64,000 nt of DNA from Micromonospora kangleipakensis (GCF_004217615.1 NZ_SHLD01000001.1:6758001-6822000), one strand, 5' to 3'; shown: positions 42,108-52,584, numbered from the stretch's first letter. Made by a program: numbers and translations. Notes: a model not told the origin generated them from the sequence alone.

Positions 42108-42190
42108 ACGGATTCGGCCGTCCACGGGGCGGCCGCACCGCACCTCCGTCCGGGCTCGGACGGCACGGCACGACACAAGGGGAGAAGGCT

Positions 42191-43846
42191 CTGAACACCG
42201 ACGTGACGCAGCAGGAAACGGCCGGCGTCCCGGCCACCGGCTGGTGGACCGAGGCCGTCATCTACCAGATCTACCCGCGCTCCTTCGCCGACTCCGACGG
42301 CGACGGCATCGGCGACCTCCCCGGCATCACCGCCCGCCTCGGTCACCTCGCCGAGCTCGGCGTCGACGCGGTCTGGCTCTCGCCCTTCTACCCGTCCCCG
42401 CAGGCCGACGCCGGGTACGACGTGGCCGACTACCGGGACGTCGACCCGCTCTTCGGCCGGCTCGCCGACGCCGACAAGATGATCGCCGAGGCGAAGGCGC
42501 GCGGCCTGCGGGTCATCGTCGACCTGGTGCCGAACCACACCTCGTCCGCGCACCGCTGGTTCAAGGCCGCGCTGGCCGCCGCGCCGGGCAGCCCCGAGCG
42601 GCAGCGGTACGTCTTCCGCGACGGCCAGGGAGCCGACGGCACCGAGCCGCCGAACGACTGGCAGAGCGTCTTCGGCGGGCCGGCGTGGACCCGGGTCCCC
42701 GGCGGGCAGTGGTACCTGCACCTCTTCGACACCGGCCAGCCCGACCTCAACTGGGACAACCCGGAGGTCCGCACCGAGTTCCTGGACGTGCTGCGGTTCT
42801 GGCTGGACCGGGGCGTCGACGGCTTCCGGGTGGACGTGGCGCACGGGCTGATCAAGCAGGCCGACCTGGCGAACTGGCAGGAGCCGCAGGAGATCCTCTC
42901 CGGCAAGGAGGCGGACAAGCCGCGCCCGCCGATGTGGGACCAGGACGGCGTGCACGAGATCTACCGGGAATGGCGGCGGCTGCTCGACTCGTACGACGGC
43001 GAGCGGATCCTGGTCGCCGAGGCCTGGGTGGAGCCGGCCGAGCGGCTGGCCCGGTACGTCCGCCCGGACGAGATGCACCAGGCGTTCAACTTCGAGTACC
43101 TGCTCGCCGCCTGGACCGCCCCCGCCCAGTACGCGGTGGTCACCCGCTCGCTGGAGGCCACCGACGCGGTCGGCGCCCCCACCACCTGGGTGCTCTCCAA
43201 CCACGACGTGGTCCGGCACGCCTCCCGCCTCGGGCTGCCGGTGGGCACGCCCCGGCCGAACGGCATCGGCATCGGCGATCCGCAGCCGGACGCCGCCCTC
43301 GGGCTGCGCCGGGCCCGGGCGGCCACCCTGCTGATGCTCGCCCTGCCCGGCTCCGCCTACCTCTACCAGGGCGAGGAGCTGGGGCTGCCGGAGCACACCA
43401 CGCTCCCCGACGAGGCCCGCCAGGACCCGACCTGGGAGCGCAGCGGGCACACCGAGCGCGGCCGGGACGGCTGCCGGGTGCCGATCCCGTGGGAGGCCGA
43501 CGCCCCGTCCTACGGCTTCGGGCCGACCGACGCGAGCTGGCTGCCGCAGCCCCCGAGCTGGGCCGAGTACGCCCTGGACCGGCAGCGCGGGGTGCCCGGC
43601 TCGACGTACGAGCTGTACCGCACCGCGCTGCGGCTGCGCCGCGAGCACGGGCTGGCCCGGGGGCCGCTGGAGTGGCTCTCCTCCGGCGACGAGGTGCTCG
43701 CCTTCCGCAACCGCGGCCTGACCGTGCTGACCAACTTCGGCCCGGCCGCCGTCCCCGCCCCGACCGGCGAGGTGCTGCAGAGCAGCGCCCCGCTCGACGA
43801 CGACGGCCGGGTCCCGACGGACGTGACGGTCTGGGTCCGCGCCTGA
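42191..43846 (+). CDS. GH13 alpha-glucosidase
   Basis: The 551-residue enzyme has all GH13 motifs: DLVPNHTS (region I), GFRVDVAHGL with the nucleophile Asp (II), ILVAEAW with the acid/base Glu (III), and WVLSNHDVVRH with the transition-state Asp (IV). WWTEAVIYQIYPRSFADSDG at the start is typical of oligo-1,6-/alpha-1,4-glucosidases. It should act in the cytoplasm on the imported alpha-glucoside. The best-spaced start is CTG 42191, 6 bases after AAGGGGAG; the first conventional start, GTG 42203, is 18 bases away from it. If CTG is used, it is a rare start codon. Confidence 0.93.
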   Translation: MNTDVTQQETAGVPATGWWTEAVIYQIYPRSFADSDGDGIGDLPGITARLGHLAELGVDAVWLSPFYPSPQADAGYDVADYRDVDPLFGRLADADKMIAEAKARGLRVIVDLVPNHTSSAHRWFKAALAAAPGSPERQRYVFRDGQGADGTEPPNDWQSVFGGPAWTRVPGGQWYLHLFDTGQPDLNWDNPEVRTEFLDVLRFWLDRGVDGFRVDVAHGLIKQADLANWQEPQEILSGKEADKPRPPMWDQDGVHEIYREWRRLLDSYDGERILVAEAWVEPAERLARYVRPDEMHQAFNFEYLLAAWTAPAQYAVVTRSLEATDAVGAPTTWVLSNHDVVRHASRLGLPVGTPRPNGIGIGDPQPDAALGLRRARAATLLMLALPGSAYLYQGEELGLPEHTTLPDEARQDPTWERSGHTERGRDGCRVPIPWEADAPSYGFGPTDASWLPQPPSWAEYALDRQRGVPGSTYELYRTALRLRREHGLARGPLEWLSSGDEVLAFRNRGLTVLTNFGPAAVPAPTGEVLQSSAPLDDDGRVPTDVTVWVRA

Positions 43847-43853
43847 CCACCGC

Positions 43854-43896
43854 CCGGCCCGCCGGCCGTCGCCCCAGGGCGGCGCCGGCGGGCCGG
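43854..43896. terminator. Bidirectional terminator hairpin
   Basis: CCGGCCCGCCGGC (43854-43866) pairs with GCCGGCGGGCCGG (43884-43896), continuing inward through CGCCC/GGGCG, between the convergent glucosidase and MFS genes. Confidence 0.7.
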
Positions 43897-43987
43897 TCCG
43901 TTCCCGGCCCGCGGCGCTCGCCGCCGTCGGCGCGGACCGGCGTGGACGGCGGGGGCCCGGGCCGACGCGCAGGGCCGCCGGCGCTGC

Positions 43988-45400
43988 TCAGAGGCGGTCG
44001 GCGCGGGCGTGCAGCAGGTCGTGCACGGAGTCGATGTCGTCGGGCGAGGTGCGGGCGGCGAGCCAGTACATGACGCCGGTGGGCAGGAAGAAGAGCTGGA
44101 AGGCGGCCAGTCCGACGGCGTAGTTCAGCGGCGGCGGGAAGGCCGCCCGCAACCCGGCGAAGGCCACCCCGACCAGCCCGTTGCCGGCCGCCCGGCCGAC
44201 CCCGTTGACCAGGTTGCCGAGGCTGTAGACGGTGCCCCGGTGCTCGGGCGGGTTGACGTCCGCGATCAGCGCGAACCAGTTCGGCGAGTTGGCCGAGGTG
44301 AGCGCCAGCGCCAGCACGGCGGTGAGCAGGCTCAGCCCGACGGTGGGCTCGGTGACCACGCTGGCCAGCACGGCGGCGACCACCGCGCCGGAGCCCGCGC
44401 CGTCCGGCACGTCGATCCGGATCGGCACGAAGAACAGGACCAGGTAGAACGGCACGGCCGCGAGGATGCCCACCGCCGCGACCAGGGCCCGCCCGCTCGG
44501 CGTACGCCGTTGCAGCGCGTCGCCGACCAGGCCGCCCACGATGGAGAACACCCCGCCGAGCTGGAACAGGGTGGCGAAGACGCTGCCCACCACGACGGCG
44601 GTGGCCGCCGAGTAGCCCTGCGCCTCGGCCCGCTGGGAGAAGAGCACCGGCAGCCAGACCAGCGAGCCGAACGCGGCCTGCGCGGTGAGCCCCTGCAGGA
44701 TGAGCCAGCGGTTGGTCCGCCGGGCCAGGATCCGGGGCAGGTCGGACCGGGTGATCCGGTAGTCGTACTCGGCGCCGGCGTCGATCGCCTCGGCCAGCTC
44801 CGGCTCGCTCTGCCCGCGCCGGATGTCGTACGTGAACAGGTAGGCGGCCGTCGCGACCAGCCCCACCACGGTGAGCACCAGGAACGGCCGTCGCCAGTCG
44901 GTGGCGCCGAGGATGCCGCCGGTCAGCGTGCCGGCGAGGGTGCCGACGCCCTGGGACAGGCCCCAGAAGCTCATCACCAGCCCTCGACGACGGGGCGAGA
45001 TCAGGTCGGTCACCACGGAGAAGCCGACCGAACCGACCGCCCCGAGCCCGACCGCGGCGACGAGCTGGGCGGCCAGGAACGTCGGGTAGTGCTCCGCGAA
45101 CGCGCTGCCGCCGGTGCCGGCCGCCCAGATCAGCGTGCCGACCATGAGCAGCGGCTTGCGGTTGGTCCGGTCGCCGACGTAGGCCCAGGCGACCGCGGCG
45201 ACCGCGCTGACCAGGAAGCTCACCGCGGTGACCAGGCCGAGCAGCCGCTGGGACACGCCCAGCGCGCCGGAGATCGGCCCGTACAGCGGCGGGACCAGGC
45301 CGATCGCCACGTTGTCCAGCGAGGCGAGGACCACGAAGACCACGACGCTGTAGAACCGGTGCGCCGCGTTCCCGCGTCGGGAGATCCTGCTGCCGATCAT
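43988..45400 (-). CDS. MFS transporter (spinster-like)
   Basis: A 470-residue protein with about 12 membrane helices. The first intracellular loop has the MFS signature AWAYVGDRTNRKPLLMVGTL, preceded by LDNVAIGLVPPLYGPISGAL with an intramembrane Asp-Asn pair, and GFSVVTDLISPRRRGLVMSF marks helix five. A long central loop follows helix six. These features fit the spinster-like branch, which moves lipids or organic anions in other organisms; the cargo here is unknown. The ATG at 45400 has no strong ribosome-binding site; TTG 45412 is an alternative. Confidence 0.82.
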   Translation of the reverse strand: MIGSRISRRGNAAHRFYSVVVFVVLASLDNVAIGLVPPLYGPISGALGVSQRLLGLVTAVSFLVSAVAAVAWAYVGDRTNRKPLLMVGTLIWAAGTGGSAFAEHYPTFLAAQLVAAVGLGAVGSVGFSVVTDLISPRRRGLVMSFWGLSQGVGTLAGTLTGGILGATDWRRPFLVLTVVGLVATAAYLFTYDIRRGQSEPELAEAIDAGAEYDYRITRSDLPRILARRTNRWLILQGLTAQAAFGSLVWLPVLFSQRAEAQGYSAATAVVVGSVFATLFQLGGVFSIVGGLVGDALQRRTPSGRALVAAVGILAAVPFYLVLFFVPIRIDVPDGAGSGAVVAAVLASVVTEPTVGLSLLTAVLALALTSANSPNWFALIADVNPPEHRGTVYSLGNLVNGVGRAAGNGLVGVAFAGLRAAFPPPLNYAVGLAAFQLFFLPTGVMYWLAARTSPDDIDSVHDLLHARADRL

Positions 45401-45461
45401 GTCCGGCAGCAAACCAGGAGCAGATCACGGCCCGGTGACGGCCCCCACCCGGAACCCGGCC

Positions 45462-46553
45462 TCACAGGTAACCGCCGATCTCGACCGGGACGGCGGCGAC
45501 CGGGGTCGCGCCGGCGCGCAGCGCGTACAGCTCGGCCAACGTGGCGCCCTGCGGCGGCACCCCCGCCGGGCCGCCGAGCCACCCGGTCGCCTCCTCGTGC
45601 GACAGCGGCCCCACCTCTATCCGGGCGAGACACCGCCCGGGACGGACCACGGCGGGGTGCAGCCGGGAGAGGTCCTCGTTGGTGGTGATCGCGACCAGCA
45701 CGTCCCGACCCTGGCCGAGCAGCCCGTCGGTGAGGTTGAGCAGGCGGGACAGCGCCTGCCCGGCCGCCTGCTTCGCCTCGCCCCGGATCAGCTCGTCGCA
45801 GTCCTCCAGGATGAGCAGCCGCCACCGCCGGCCCCGGCCGCTCTCCCCGTCGTCCTCCTCGCCGACCGCGACCTCGGAGAGGTAGGCCGCGTCGGCGAAG
45901 AGGACGTCGGGGTCGAGGACCGTGTCCACCTGACACCAGCCGCGCCACTGCCGGGACAGCGCACGGAGGGCGGTGGTCTTCCCGGTGCCCGGGGCGCCGT
46001 GCAGCAGCACAAGCCGCCCCGAAACGGTCTCCGGCGTGGCGGCCATCAGCCCGTCCAGGGCGGTCCGCGCCGCCGAGGCGTAGTTGTGCCGGATGGCGGA
46101 CCACTGCGGCGCGGCGATCGACCGTAGGTCGCGCTGCGCGCCCCGGCGCGGGTTCTGGTGCCAGAAGCCGATCCGCCCCGCGTCCGGGTCCTCCGGCTCG
46201 GCGGCGCCGTCGACGATCCGGTCCAGCGCGGCCTGACCCACCTCGTCGGTCACCGCCGTCACGGTGACCTCGGCGCCTCGCCCCTTCCAGGTCACCACCC
46301 GCGCCGTCCAGCCGTCGCCGGCGAGCAGCCGGGAACGCTGCCGGTGCTCGATGGCCGTCCGCACGAGCCGCCCGTCGGCCGGGGTCAGGGTGGCCTCGGG
46401 ACGTACCCGGGACAGCCGGACGGTGCGCGACCAGGGGTGCCGCCCCGTCACGAAGTCCGCCAGCACCAGCGCGTCGACGACGTCGCAGGGGGTGTCCGCG
46501 TCGTCGTACTGGAGGGCCGAGGGCAGGCTGCCGGGGGCGGGGGTGGTACGCAT
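45462..46553 (-). CDS. AAA+ ATPase with N-terminal DUF5925-like domain
   Basis: Residues 1-150 form an actinobacterial domain (DUF5925-like: DVVDALVLADFVTGRHPWSR). The ATPase module has Walker A LLHGAPGTGKTTALRALSRQ, Walker B WRLLILEDCDELIRGEA, sensor 1 VAITTNEDLSRLHPAVVR and an arginine in RPGRC, as in CbxX/FtsH-like AAA proteins. Between Walker A and B is an acidic linker (VGEEDDGESGRGRR). It is expected to be an unfoldase- or remodelling-type ATPase with unknown target. It stands alone between a transporter gene and xylB. Confidence 0.8.
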   Translation of the reverse strand: MRTTPAPGSLPSALQYDDADTPCDVVDALVLADFVTGRHPWSRTVRLSRVRPEATLTPADGRLVRTAIEHRQRSRLLAGDGWTARVVTWKGRGAEVTVTAVTDEVGQAALDRIVDGAAEPEDPDAGRIGFWHQNPRRGAQRDLRSIAAPQWSAIRHNYASAARTALDGLMAATPETVSGRLVLLHGAPGTGKTTALRALSRQWRGWCQVDTVLDPDVLFADAAYLSEVAVGEEDDGESGRGRRWRLLILEDCDELIRGEAKQAAGQALSRLLNLTDGLLGQGRDVLVAITTNEDLSRLHPAVVRPGRCLARIEVGPLSHEEATGWLGGPAGVPPQGATLAELYALRAGATPVAAVPVEIGGYL

Positions 46554-46593
46554 CCGTCGATCATCGCGAGTGCGGCGGCACCCGTACAGCCGT

Positions 46594-48036
46594 TTAGCCG
46601 CCGGCGCGGTCGAGGGTCCGGTCCCGGGCCTCGGCGTAGCGGGCCCGGACGGCGGGGACCGGGTCGGCGGCGTACTCCCGGGTCTCGGCGAACGGCCACT
46701 CGGGCGGCGCCGCCCCGCCCAGGGCGATCCAGGCGGCCTGCCGGGCGGCGCCGTCGGCGACGTACTCCCCGGGCGGCGGCACGACCACCGGGCAGCCGAA
46801 GACCTGCGGCGCGATCCGCCGGACCGCCGCCGACCGGGCGCCGCCGCCGACCAGGACGACCCGGTCGGCGCGCGCGCCCTGGGCGATCAGCGCGTCGAGC
46901 CCGTCGGCGAGCGCGCAGAGCATCCCCTCGACGGCGGCCCGGGCCAGGTGGCCGGCGGTGGCGTTGTGCAGGGTCAGCCCGTGCACCGAGCCGGTGGCCA
47001 GTGGCCGGTTCGGGGTCCGCTCCCCCTCCAGGTACGGCACCATGACCAGCCCGTCCGCGCCTGCCGGGGCGGCCAGCGCCAGCTCGGCCAGCTCGTCCAG
47101 CCCGACCCGGAGCAGCGACGCCGCCGCGTCGAGCACCCGGGCCGCGTTGAGCGTGCAGACCAGCGGCAGATACCGGCCGGTGGCGTCGGCGAAGCCGGCC
47201 ACGGCGCCGGTCTCGTCGGCGGCCGGGGTGTCGGCCACGGCGAAGACGGTCCCCGAGGTGCCGATCGAGACGACCACGTCGCCCGGGCCGGCGCCGACGC
47301 CGAGCGCCGCGGCGGCGTTGTCCCCGGTCCCCGGGCCGAGCAGCACGCCGGTCGGGCCGGTGCCGCCGAGCACCTCGGGATCGAGAACGCCCGCCGGTTC
47401 GGCCGGCCCGAGCATCGCCGGCACCCGCAGCCGGCGGCCGAACGCCCGCTCCAACAGGTCGAGGCGGTACTCCCCGGTGGCCGGGGACCAGTAGCCGGTG
47501 CCGCTGGCGTCGCCCCGGTCGGTGCGCAGCGCGGCCAGGCCGGGCGCGCCGGCCAGGCGCCAGGTGAGCCAGTCGTGCGGCAGGCAGACCGCCGCCACCC
47601 GGTCCGCGTTCGCCGGCTCGTGCCGGGCCAGCCACCGCAGCTTGGTCGCGGTGAAGCTGGCCACCGGTACGCTGCCCGTCGCCCCGGCCCAGAACCGGCG
47701 GCCGGTCCCGTCGCCGCCGGCCTCCTCGACCAGGTCCCGGGCGGCGTCGGCGGACCGGGTGTCGTTCCAGAGCAGGGCCGGGCGGACCACCTCCCCCGCC
47801 TCGTCCAGGCAGACCATGCCGTGCTGCTGGCCGGCGACCGAGACGGCGGCGACGTCGGCCAGCCCGCCGGCCGCGTCGACGGCCGCGAGCAGAGCGTCCC
47901 ACCAGGCCCGCGGGTCGACCTCGGTGCCGTCGGGGTGCGGCGCGCGGCCCTGCCGGACCAGCGCGCCGGTCTCCGCGTCCCGGACGACGACCTTGCAGGA
48001 CTGGGTTGACGAGTCGACCCCGGTGACGAGCGGCAT
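46594..48036 (-). CDS. xylB: Xylulokinase
   Basis: The 480-residue FGGY-family kinase phosphorylates D-xylulose to xylulose 5-phosphate, which enters the pentose phosphate pathway. Its N-terminal domain begins [20 protein letters not shown] and has [13 protein letters not shown] and [12 protein letters not shown]; the C-terminal domain has [19 protein letters not shown] (ATP-binding), [20 protein letters not shown] and [20 protein letters not shown]. The gene lies 11 bases downstream of xylA in one operon. An aspartate in [16 protein letters not shown] is the likely catalytic base. The ATG at 48036 gives the family start. Confidence 0.95.
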   Translation of the reverse strand: MPLVTGVDSSTQSCKVVVRDAETGALVRQGRAPHPDGTEVDPRAWWDALLAAVDAAGGLADVAAVSVAGQQHGMVCLDEAGEVVRPALLWNDTRSADAARDLVEEAGGDGTGRRFWAGATGSVPVASFTATKLRWLARHEPANADRVAAVCLPHDWLTWRLAGAPGLAALRTDRGDASGTGYWSPATGEYRLDLLERAFGRRLRVPAMLGPAEPAGVLDPEVLGGTGPTGVLLGPGTGDNAAAALGVGAGPGDVVVSIGTSGTVFAVADTPAADETGAVAGFADATGRYLPLVCTLNAARVLDAAASLLRVGLDELAELALAAPAGADGLVMVPYLEGERTPNRPLATGSVHGLTLHNATAGHLARAAVEGMLCALADGLDALIAQGARADRVVLVGGGARSAAVRRIAPQVFGCPVVVPPPGEYVADGAARQAAWIALGGAAPPEWPFAETREYAADPVPAVRARYAEARDRTLDRAGG

Positions 48037-48047
48037 GGCGGCCGGCC

Positions 48048-49235
48048 TCAGCGCGCGCCGAGCAGGTGCTCGACGGCGAGCTGGTTGAGCCGGACGAAGC
48101 CGAAGCCCTTCGCGCCGGCCGCGTCCGGGTCGAACTCCTCGAACGCGGCACGGTCGGCGAGCAGGGCGGCGTAGCCCTCCCCCGGGTTGAGCGTCGGCGT
48201 GGCCAGCTCGCCGACCTTGCTGGCCGCGAGGGCCTCGGCCACCTCGGGGTCGGCCCGGAACGCCGCGGCCCGCTCCTTGAGCAGCAGGTACGTCCGCATG
48301 TTCGCCTCCGCCGAGGCCCACACCCCGGTCATGTCCTCGGTGCGGGAGGGCTTGTAGTCGAAGTGCCGCGGCCCCTCGTACGCGGGGCCGCCGTCGGGGC
48401 CGCCGTGCTCCAGCAGGTCCACCAGGGCGAACGCGTTGAGCAGGTCGCCGTGGCCGAAGACCAGGTCCTGGTCGTACTTGATGCCGCGCTGGCCGTTGAG
48501 GTCGATGTGGAAGAGCTTGCCCTGCCAGAGTGCCTGGGCGATGCCGTGGGCGAAGTTCAGCCCGGACATCTGCTCGTGGCCGACCTCCGGGTTGAGCCCG
48601 ACGAGCTCCGGGCGGGCCAGGGTGGAGATGAACGCCAGCGCGTGTCCGACGGTGGGGAGCAGGATGTCGCCGCGCGGCTCGTTGGGCTTGGGTTCGAGGG
48701 CGAAGCGCAGCTGGTAGCCGTTGTCGACGACGTACTGGCAGAGCAGGTCGACCGCCTCGCGGTAGCGGTCCAGCGCGGAGCGGACGTCCTTGGCCAGGTC
48801 GTACTCGGCGCCCTCGCGGCCGCCCCACATCACGAAGGTGCGGGCGCCCAGCTCGGCGGCGAGGTCGACGTTGCGCAGCACCTTGCGCAGCGCGTAGCGG
48901 CGGACGTCGCGGTCGTTGCTGGTGAAGCCGCCGTCCTTGAAGACCGGGTGGGTGAAGAGGTTGGTCGTGACCATCGGGACCACCAGGCCGGTCTCGTCGA
49001 GGGCCTTGCGGAACCGGGTCAGCCGGGCGTCGCGGGTGGCCGCGTCCGCGCCGAAGGGGACCAGGTCGTCGTCGTGGAAGGTGATCCCGTACGCCCCGAG
49101 CCCGGCGAGCCGGTGGACCGCCTCGACCGCGTCCAGCTCGGGCCGGGTGGCGTCGCCGAACGGGTCGCGGGCCTGCCAGCCCACTGTCCAGAGACCGAAG
49201 GAGAACTTGTCGGCGGGGGTGGGACGGGGTGCCAT
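48048..49235 (-). CDS. xylA: Xylose isomerase
   Basis: The 395-residue TIM-barrel enzyme interconverts D-xylose and D-xylulose (and D-glucose and D-fructose). Metal- and substrate-binding motifs of the actinomycete class I type are clear: [13 protein letters not shown] (catalytic His), [52 protein letters not shown] (Glu and metal ligands), [20 protein letters not shown] and [26 protein letters not shown] precedes the ATG at 49235. It is divergent from a ROK-family regulator, and an AT-rich palindrome lies between the two starts. Confidence 0.97.
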   Translation of the reverse strand: MAPRPTPADKFSFGLWTVGWQARDPFGDATRPELDAVEAVHRLAGLGAYGITFHDDDLVPFGADAATRDARLTRFRKALDETGLVVPMVTTNLFTHPVFKDGGFTSNDRDVRRYALRKVLRNVDLAAELGARTFVMWGGREGAEYDLAKDVRSALDRYREAVDLLCQYVVDNGYQLRFALEPKPNEPRGDILLPTVGHALAFISTLARPELVGLNPEVGHEQMSGLNFAHGIAQALWQGKLFHIDLNGQRGIKYDQDLVFGHGDLLNAFALVDLLEHGGPDGGPAYEGPRHFDYKPSRTEDMTGVWASAEANMRTYLLLKERAAAFRADPEVAEALAASKVGELATPTLNPGEGYAALLADRAAFEEFDPDAAGAKGFGFVRLNQLAVEHLLGAR

Positions 49236-49260
49236 GGCAGACCTCCGGTGATGTCGCCGC

Positions 49261-49285
49261 AATTTGTTCAATGGTTGAATTAAAT
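49261..49285. promoter_or_regulatory. AT-rich palindromic operator between xylA and the ROK regulator
   Basis: TTCAA (49267-49271), TGG, TTGAA (49275-49279) form an inverted repeat in the AT-rich stretch AATTTGTTCAATGGTTGAAT. Such a stretch is rare in this window. Its position, 26 bases upstream of xylA and 26 bases upstream of the regulator, suits repression of both by the ROK (XylR-type) protein. Confidence 0.65.
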
Positions 49286-49310
49286 GGCCGCCGTGTGGCA
49301 GTGTCAAGAG

Positions 49311-50543
49311 GTGACCAGCCCCAGCACCGCCGGCGCGGTCCGGCAGGGCAGCCTCCGCGAGCTCAACCTCGCGGTCGTGCTCCGGCGGATCGCCGCCGCT
49401 GACCGGCCGCCCTCCCGGGCCGATATCGCCGCCGGCACCGGCCTCACCCGGGCCACCGTCTCCGCTGTGGTCGACGACCTGATCGGCGGCCGGCTGGTGG
49501 CCGAGGCCGACCCCGCCCCGCGTACCGGCGCCGGCCGGCCCGCCCGCGGCCTGGTGCTGGCCGGCGACGGCCCGGCCGGGCTCGGCCTGGAGGTCAACGT
49601 CGACTACCTCGCCGCCTGCGTGGTGGATCTCGCCGGCACGGTCCGGCACCACGTCGTGCGCCGCGCCGACCTGCGCCCGGTCTCCCCCGCCGACGCGCTG
49701 GCCCGGCTCGCCGCGCTCGCCGCCGACGCCCGCGCCGCCGCGGCGCGCCAGGGGCTGACCCTGGCCGGCGCGGCCCTCGCCGTGCCGGGCCTGGTCGACG
49801 CCGGCGGCCTGGTCCGGCTCGCCCCCAACCTGGGCTGGCGGGACGTGGACGTGCCCGCGCTGCTCGCCGGGAACCGGCTGACCGAGCCGGTCGACGGGGT
49901 GCCGCCACTGGTGGTGGAGAACGAGGCGAACCTGGCCGCCCTCGGCGAGCTGCACGCCGGCCCGTCCGGGTCCGCGAGCTTCCTGCACATCTCCGGCGAG
50001 ATCGGGATCGGCGCCGGGATCGTCCTCGACGGACGGCTGTACCGGGGCACGCGGGGCTGGAGCGGCGAGATCGGTCACATCCCGGTGCATCCCGAGGGGC
50101 GGCCCTGCCGCTGCGGCGGCCGCGGCTGCCTGGAGCGGTACGCGGGTCAGGAGGTCGTCCTCGCCGCGGCCGGACTGGCCGGCGCGGAGCTGCCCGCGGA
50201 CACCGCCGCGACCCGGCTGGCGGACCTCGCCCGGGCCGGCGACCCGGCCACCCTGGCGGCGCTGGCGGACGCCGGGACGGCGCTCGGGGTCGCCGTCGCC
50301 GGCGTGGTGAACCTGCTGGATCTGGACACCGTGGTGCTCGGTGGCGGATACGCCCCGCTCGCCCCGTGGCTCCGGCCACCGGTGGTCGCGGAGCTCGCCC
50401 GCCGCGTGCTCACCGCGGCCTGGTCCCCGGTGACCGTGCGGCCGGCGGCCCTCGGCGCGCGGTCCGCGGCCGTCGGCGGCGCCGCGTCGGTGGTCCGCCG
50501 GATCGTGGACCGGCCGGTCGGCTGGCTGGCCCGCGGCGGCTGA
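49311..50543 (+). CDS. ROK-family transcriptional regulator (XylR type)
   Basis: The 410-residue protein has an N-terminal winged helix ([12 protein letters not shown], then [20 protein letters not shown]) followed by a ROK sugar-kinase-like domain: [35 protein letters not shown] and the ROK signature with the zinc motif [20 protein letters not shown] (His-Cys-x-Cys-x4-Cys). The divergent xylAB operon makes xylose the probable effector. GTG 49311 is chosen as the start; an upstream ATG at 49284 lies inside the operator region. Confidence 0.9.
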   Translation: MTSPSTAGAVRQGSLRELNLAVVLRRIAAADRPPSRADIAAGTGLTRATVSAVVDDLIGGRLVAEADPAPRTGAGRPARGLVLAGDGPAGLGLEVNVDYLAACVVDLAGTVRHHVVRRADLRPVSPADALARLAALAADARAAAARQGLTLAGAALAVPGLVDAGGLVRLAPNLGWRDVDVPALLAGNRLTEPVDGVPPLVVENEANLAALGELHAGPSGSASFLHISGEIGIGAGIVLDGRLYRGTRGWSGEIGHIPVHPEGRPCRCGGRGCLERYAGQEVVLAAAGLAGAELPADTAATRLADLARAGDPATLAALADAGTALGVAVAGVVNLLDLDTVVLGGGYAPLAPWLRPPVVAELARRVLTAAWSPVTVRPAALGARSAAVGGAASVVRRIVDRPVGWLARGG

Positions 50544-50633
50544 GGCCACCCTTCCTCGATGGGCGATCACCTGCCTCCCTCGATACGCTTGCCGGCAGGC
50601 AACCGACCCGCAACCGAGGAGTGCACCGACACC

Positions 50634-50678
50634 ATGCGCACAGGTCGACAGACCGGGGCGCCCGGCGACCGGCGGTGA
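50634..50678 (+). CDS. Possible 14-codon upstream open reading frame coupled to the SpoIIE-type gene
   Basis: ATG 50634 begins a 14-codon frame whose TGA (50676-50678) overlaps GTG 50675 of the phosphatase gene as GTGA. GAGGA lies upstream at about 14 bases. The phosphatase GTG has no visible ribosome-binding site of its own, so translation through this frame could be what initiates it. The peptide has no recognisable property. Confidence 0.3.
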   Translation: MRTGRQTGAPGDRR

Positions 50679-52348
50679 CGACGACCCGCCGGGGTGGGCT
50701 CGCCGGGCCGGTCAGCGGCGGCGGGCAGGCTTCCCGACCCCGGGTCCGCCGGTCCCCCGACACCGGGCTGCCGGCCGACTCCCGACTCGCCCGCGAGCTG
50801 CTGGACGGGCTCGCCGAGGCGATCGTGACCACCGACCACGCCGGCGTGGTGACGCTGGTCAACGCGATGGCGGCCGAACTTCTCCCCGAGCTGACCCCCG
50901 GCGCCGAGCTGGCCCGCTGTCCGGTGCCCGCGCTGGCCGAGGCCGTCCGGCAGGGAGCCGGGACCTTCGCCGCGGAACACCGCGGCCGGCGCCTGCGCGG
51001 CACCCGGCGCGCCCTGGCCGGCGGCCGCCGCGCCTGGTACGTGCGGGACGTCACCGAGGAGCAGGCGCGGACCGACGCGCTGCTCGCCGAGCGCTCCCGG
51101 ACCGCCTTCCTGGCCCGGGCCGGCAGCCGGCTCGGCCTGTCACTGCACCGCGACCAGACGATGCGGGCCACCACCACACTGCCGGTCCCCTACCTGGCCG
51201 ACGCCGCGGTGGTCGTGCACCGCCCGCCGGCGCCGGCCGAGGACCACCCGCACTGGATCCGGTACGCCACGGGCGACGCCGGTCCCGTCAGCGGGGTGGG
51301 CAGCCGCGGGCTGGCCACCTCCGTACCCGGGCTCGCCGAGGCGCTCGACGGGGACGCCACCGAGCCCAGCCCCTGGCTGAACGCCGAGCTGGCCGACCTG
51401 GCCGAGGTGCTCCCCGACCACTTCGGTCGGCCGGGGACCGTGCTGATCAGCCCGATGCTCAGCGCCGGCGGCCCGGCCGGCGCGCTCGTCCTGATCCGCC
51501 GGGCCGAGCGTCCCGGTTTCGACCAGCGGGAGATCGAGCTGGCCCGGGAGTTCGCGAACCGGGCGGGGGCCGCGCTGGCCGCGGCCGAGCTCTACGGCGA
51601 GCAGGCCCACCTGGCCCGCGTCCTGCAGCAGAGCCTCCTCCCGCCGGAGCTGCCGCGCATCGGCGGGATCACCCTCGCCGGCGGCTACCGCGCCGCCGGG
51701 GACAGCCTGCGCATCGGGGGCGACTTCTACGACGTCTTCGCCACCGAGCAGGGCGCCCTCTTCGCGCTCGGGGACGTCTGCGGCAAGGGGGTCGGCGCGG
51801 CCGTGCTGACCGGCCGCGTACGCCAGTCGTTGCAGACCCTCCGCCTGGTCGAACGGCGGCCGCTGGAGCTGATGGGGCTGCTCGACCGGGCGCTCTTCGA
51901 CGCGCCGGACGCGGCCCGGCGGGCCCAGTTCACCACCCTGCTGCTCGGCACCCTGACCCGCGAACCGGATGGTGGGCTGCTGGTCCGGGTGGCCGGAGGC
52001 GGGCATCCGGCCCCGCTGGTCGTCCGCGCCGACGGCGCGGTGGAGCCGGTCCCGGTCGGCGGCATGCCGATCGGCGCGCTGGCCGACGCCCGCTTCGCCG
52101 AGGCCGAGGTCCGGCTCGCCCCGGGCGACCTGCTGCTCGCCTACAGCGACGGGGTGACCGAGGCCCGCGGCGGCCCCACCGAGCTGCAGATGTTCGGCGA
52201 CGCCCGGCTGCGGCAGGCGCTGGCGTCGGCCGCCGGTCTCCCGCCGGGCGTCCTGGTGGACCGGCTGCTCCAACTGGTCGACGAGTGGCTCGACGGGCAG
52301 GTCCACGACGACATCGCCCTGCTCGCCGTGGCGCCGGCGCCCGCGTGA
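50675..52348 (+). CDS. PAS/GAF-containing SpoIIE-type PP2C phosphatase
   Basis: About 557 residues: a PAS-like domain near 35-130 ([20 protein letters not shown], then [13 protein letters not shown]), a GAF-like region, and a C-terminal SpoIIE phosphatase domain starting [20 protein letters not shown]. Metal-binding motifs are complete: [35 protein letters not shown] and HDDIALLAV. Such enzymes dephosphorylate anti-sigma antagonists in partner-switching pathways. The start is uncertain: GTG 50675 is coupled to a tiny frame, while GTG 50621 also lies in frame. A MarR regulator and a second SpoIIE-like gene follow. Confidence 0.88.
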   Translation: MTTTRRGGLAGPVSGGGQASRPRVRRSPDTGLPADSRLARELLDGLAEAIVTTDHAGVVTLVNAMAAELLPELTPGAELARCPVPALAEAVRQGAGTFAAEHRGRRLRGTRRALAGGRRAWYVRDVTEEQARTDALLAERSRTAFLARAGSRLGLSLHRDQTMRATTTLPVPYLADAAVVVHRPPAPAEDHPHWIRYATGDAGPVSGVGSRGLATSVPGLAEALDGDATEPSPWLNAELADLAEVLPDHFGRPGTVLISPMLSAGGPAGALVLIRRAERPGFDQREIELAREFANRAGAALAAAELYGEQAHLARVLQQSLLPPELPRIGGITLAGGYRAAGDSLRIGGDFYDVFATEQGALFALGDVCGKGVGAAVLTGRVRQSLQTLRLVERRPLELMGLLDRALFDAPDAARRAQFTTLLLGTLTREPDGGLLVRVAGGGHPAPLVVRADGAVEPVPVGGMPIGALADARFAEAEVRLAPGDLLLAYSDGVTEARGGPTELQMFGDARLRQALASAAGLPPGVLVDRLLQLVDEWLDGQVHDDIALLAVAPAPA

Positions 52349-52584
52349 CGGGCGCCGGCGGGACACGGCCGCCGTGACCGGGCCCGGCGGGACCGCGGGC
52401 TGGCAGGACAAGGTGCTGACCCCGTCCGCGGCGGGCGGCGGCTGCTCGACTCGACACGGTGCTCGCCAGCTGCGAGACGGCCCTGGCCGGGCACCCGGAC
52501 GCCTGCCGATACCTCAGTCAGGCGCGCGCGGCGACCGCCCGGCCCTGACCGTCCCGGCGGGGCGGCCGTCGCCCGATCGGCGGA

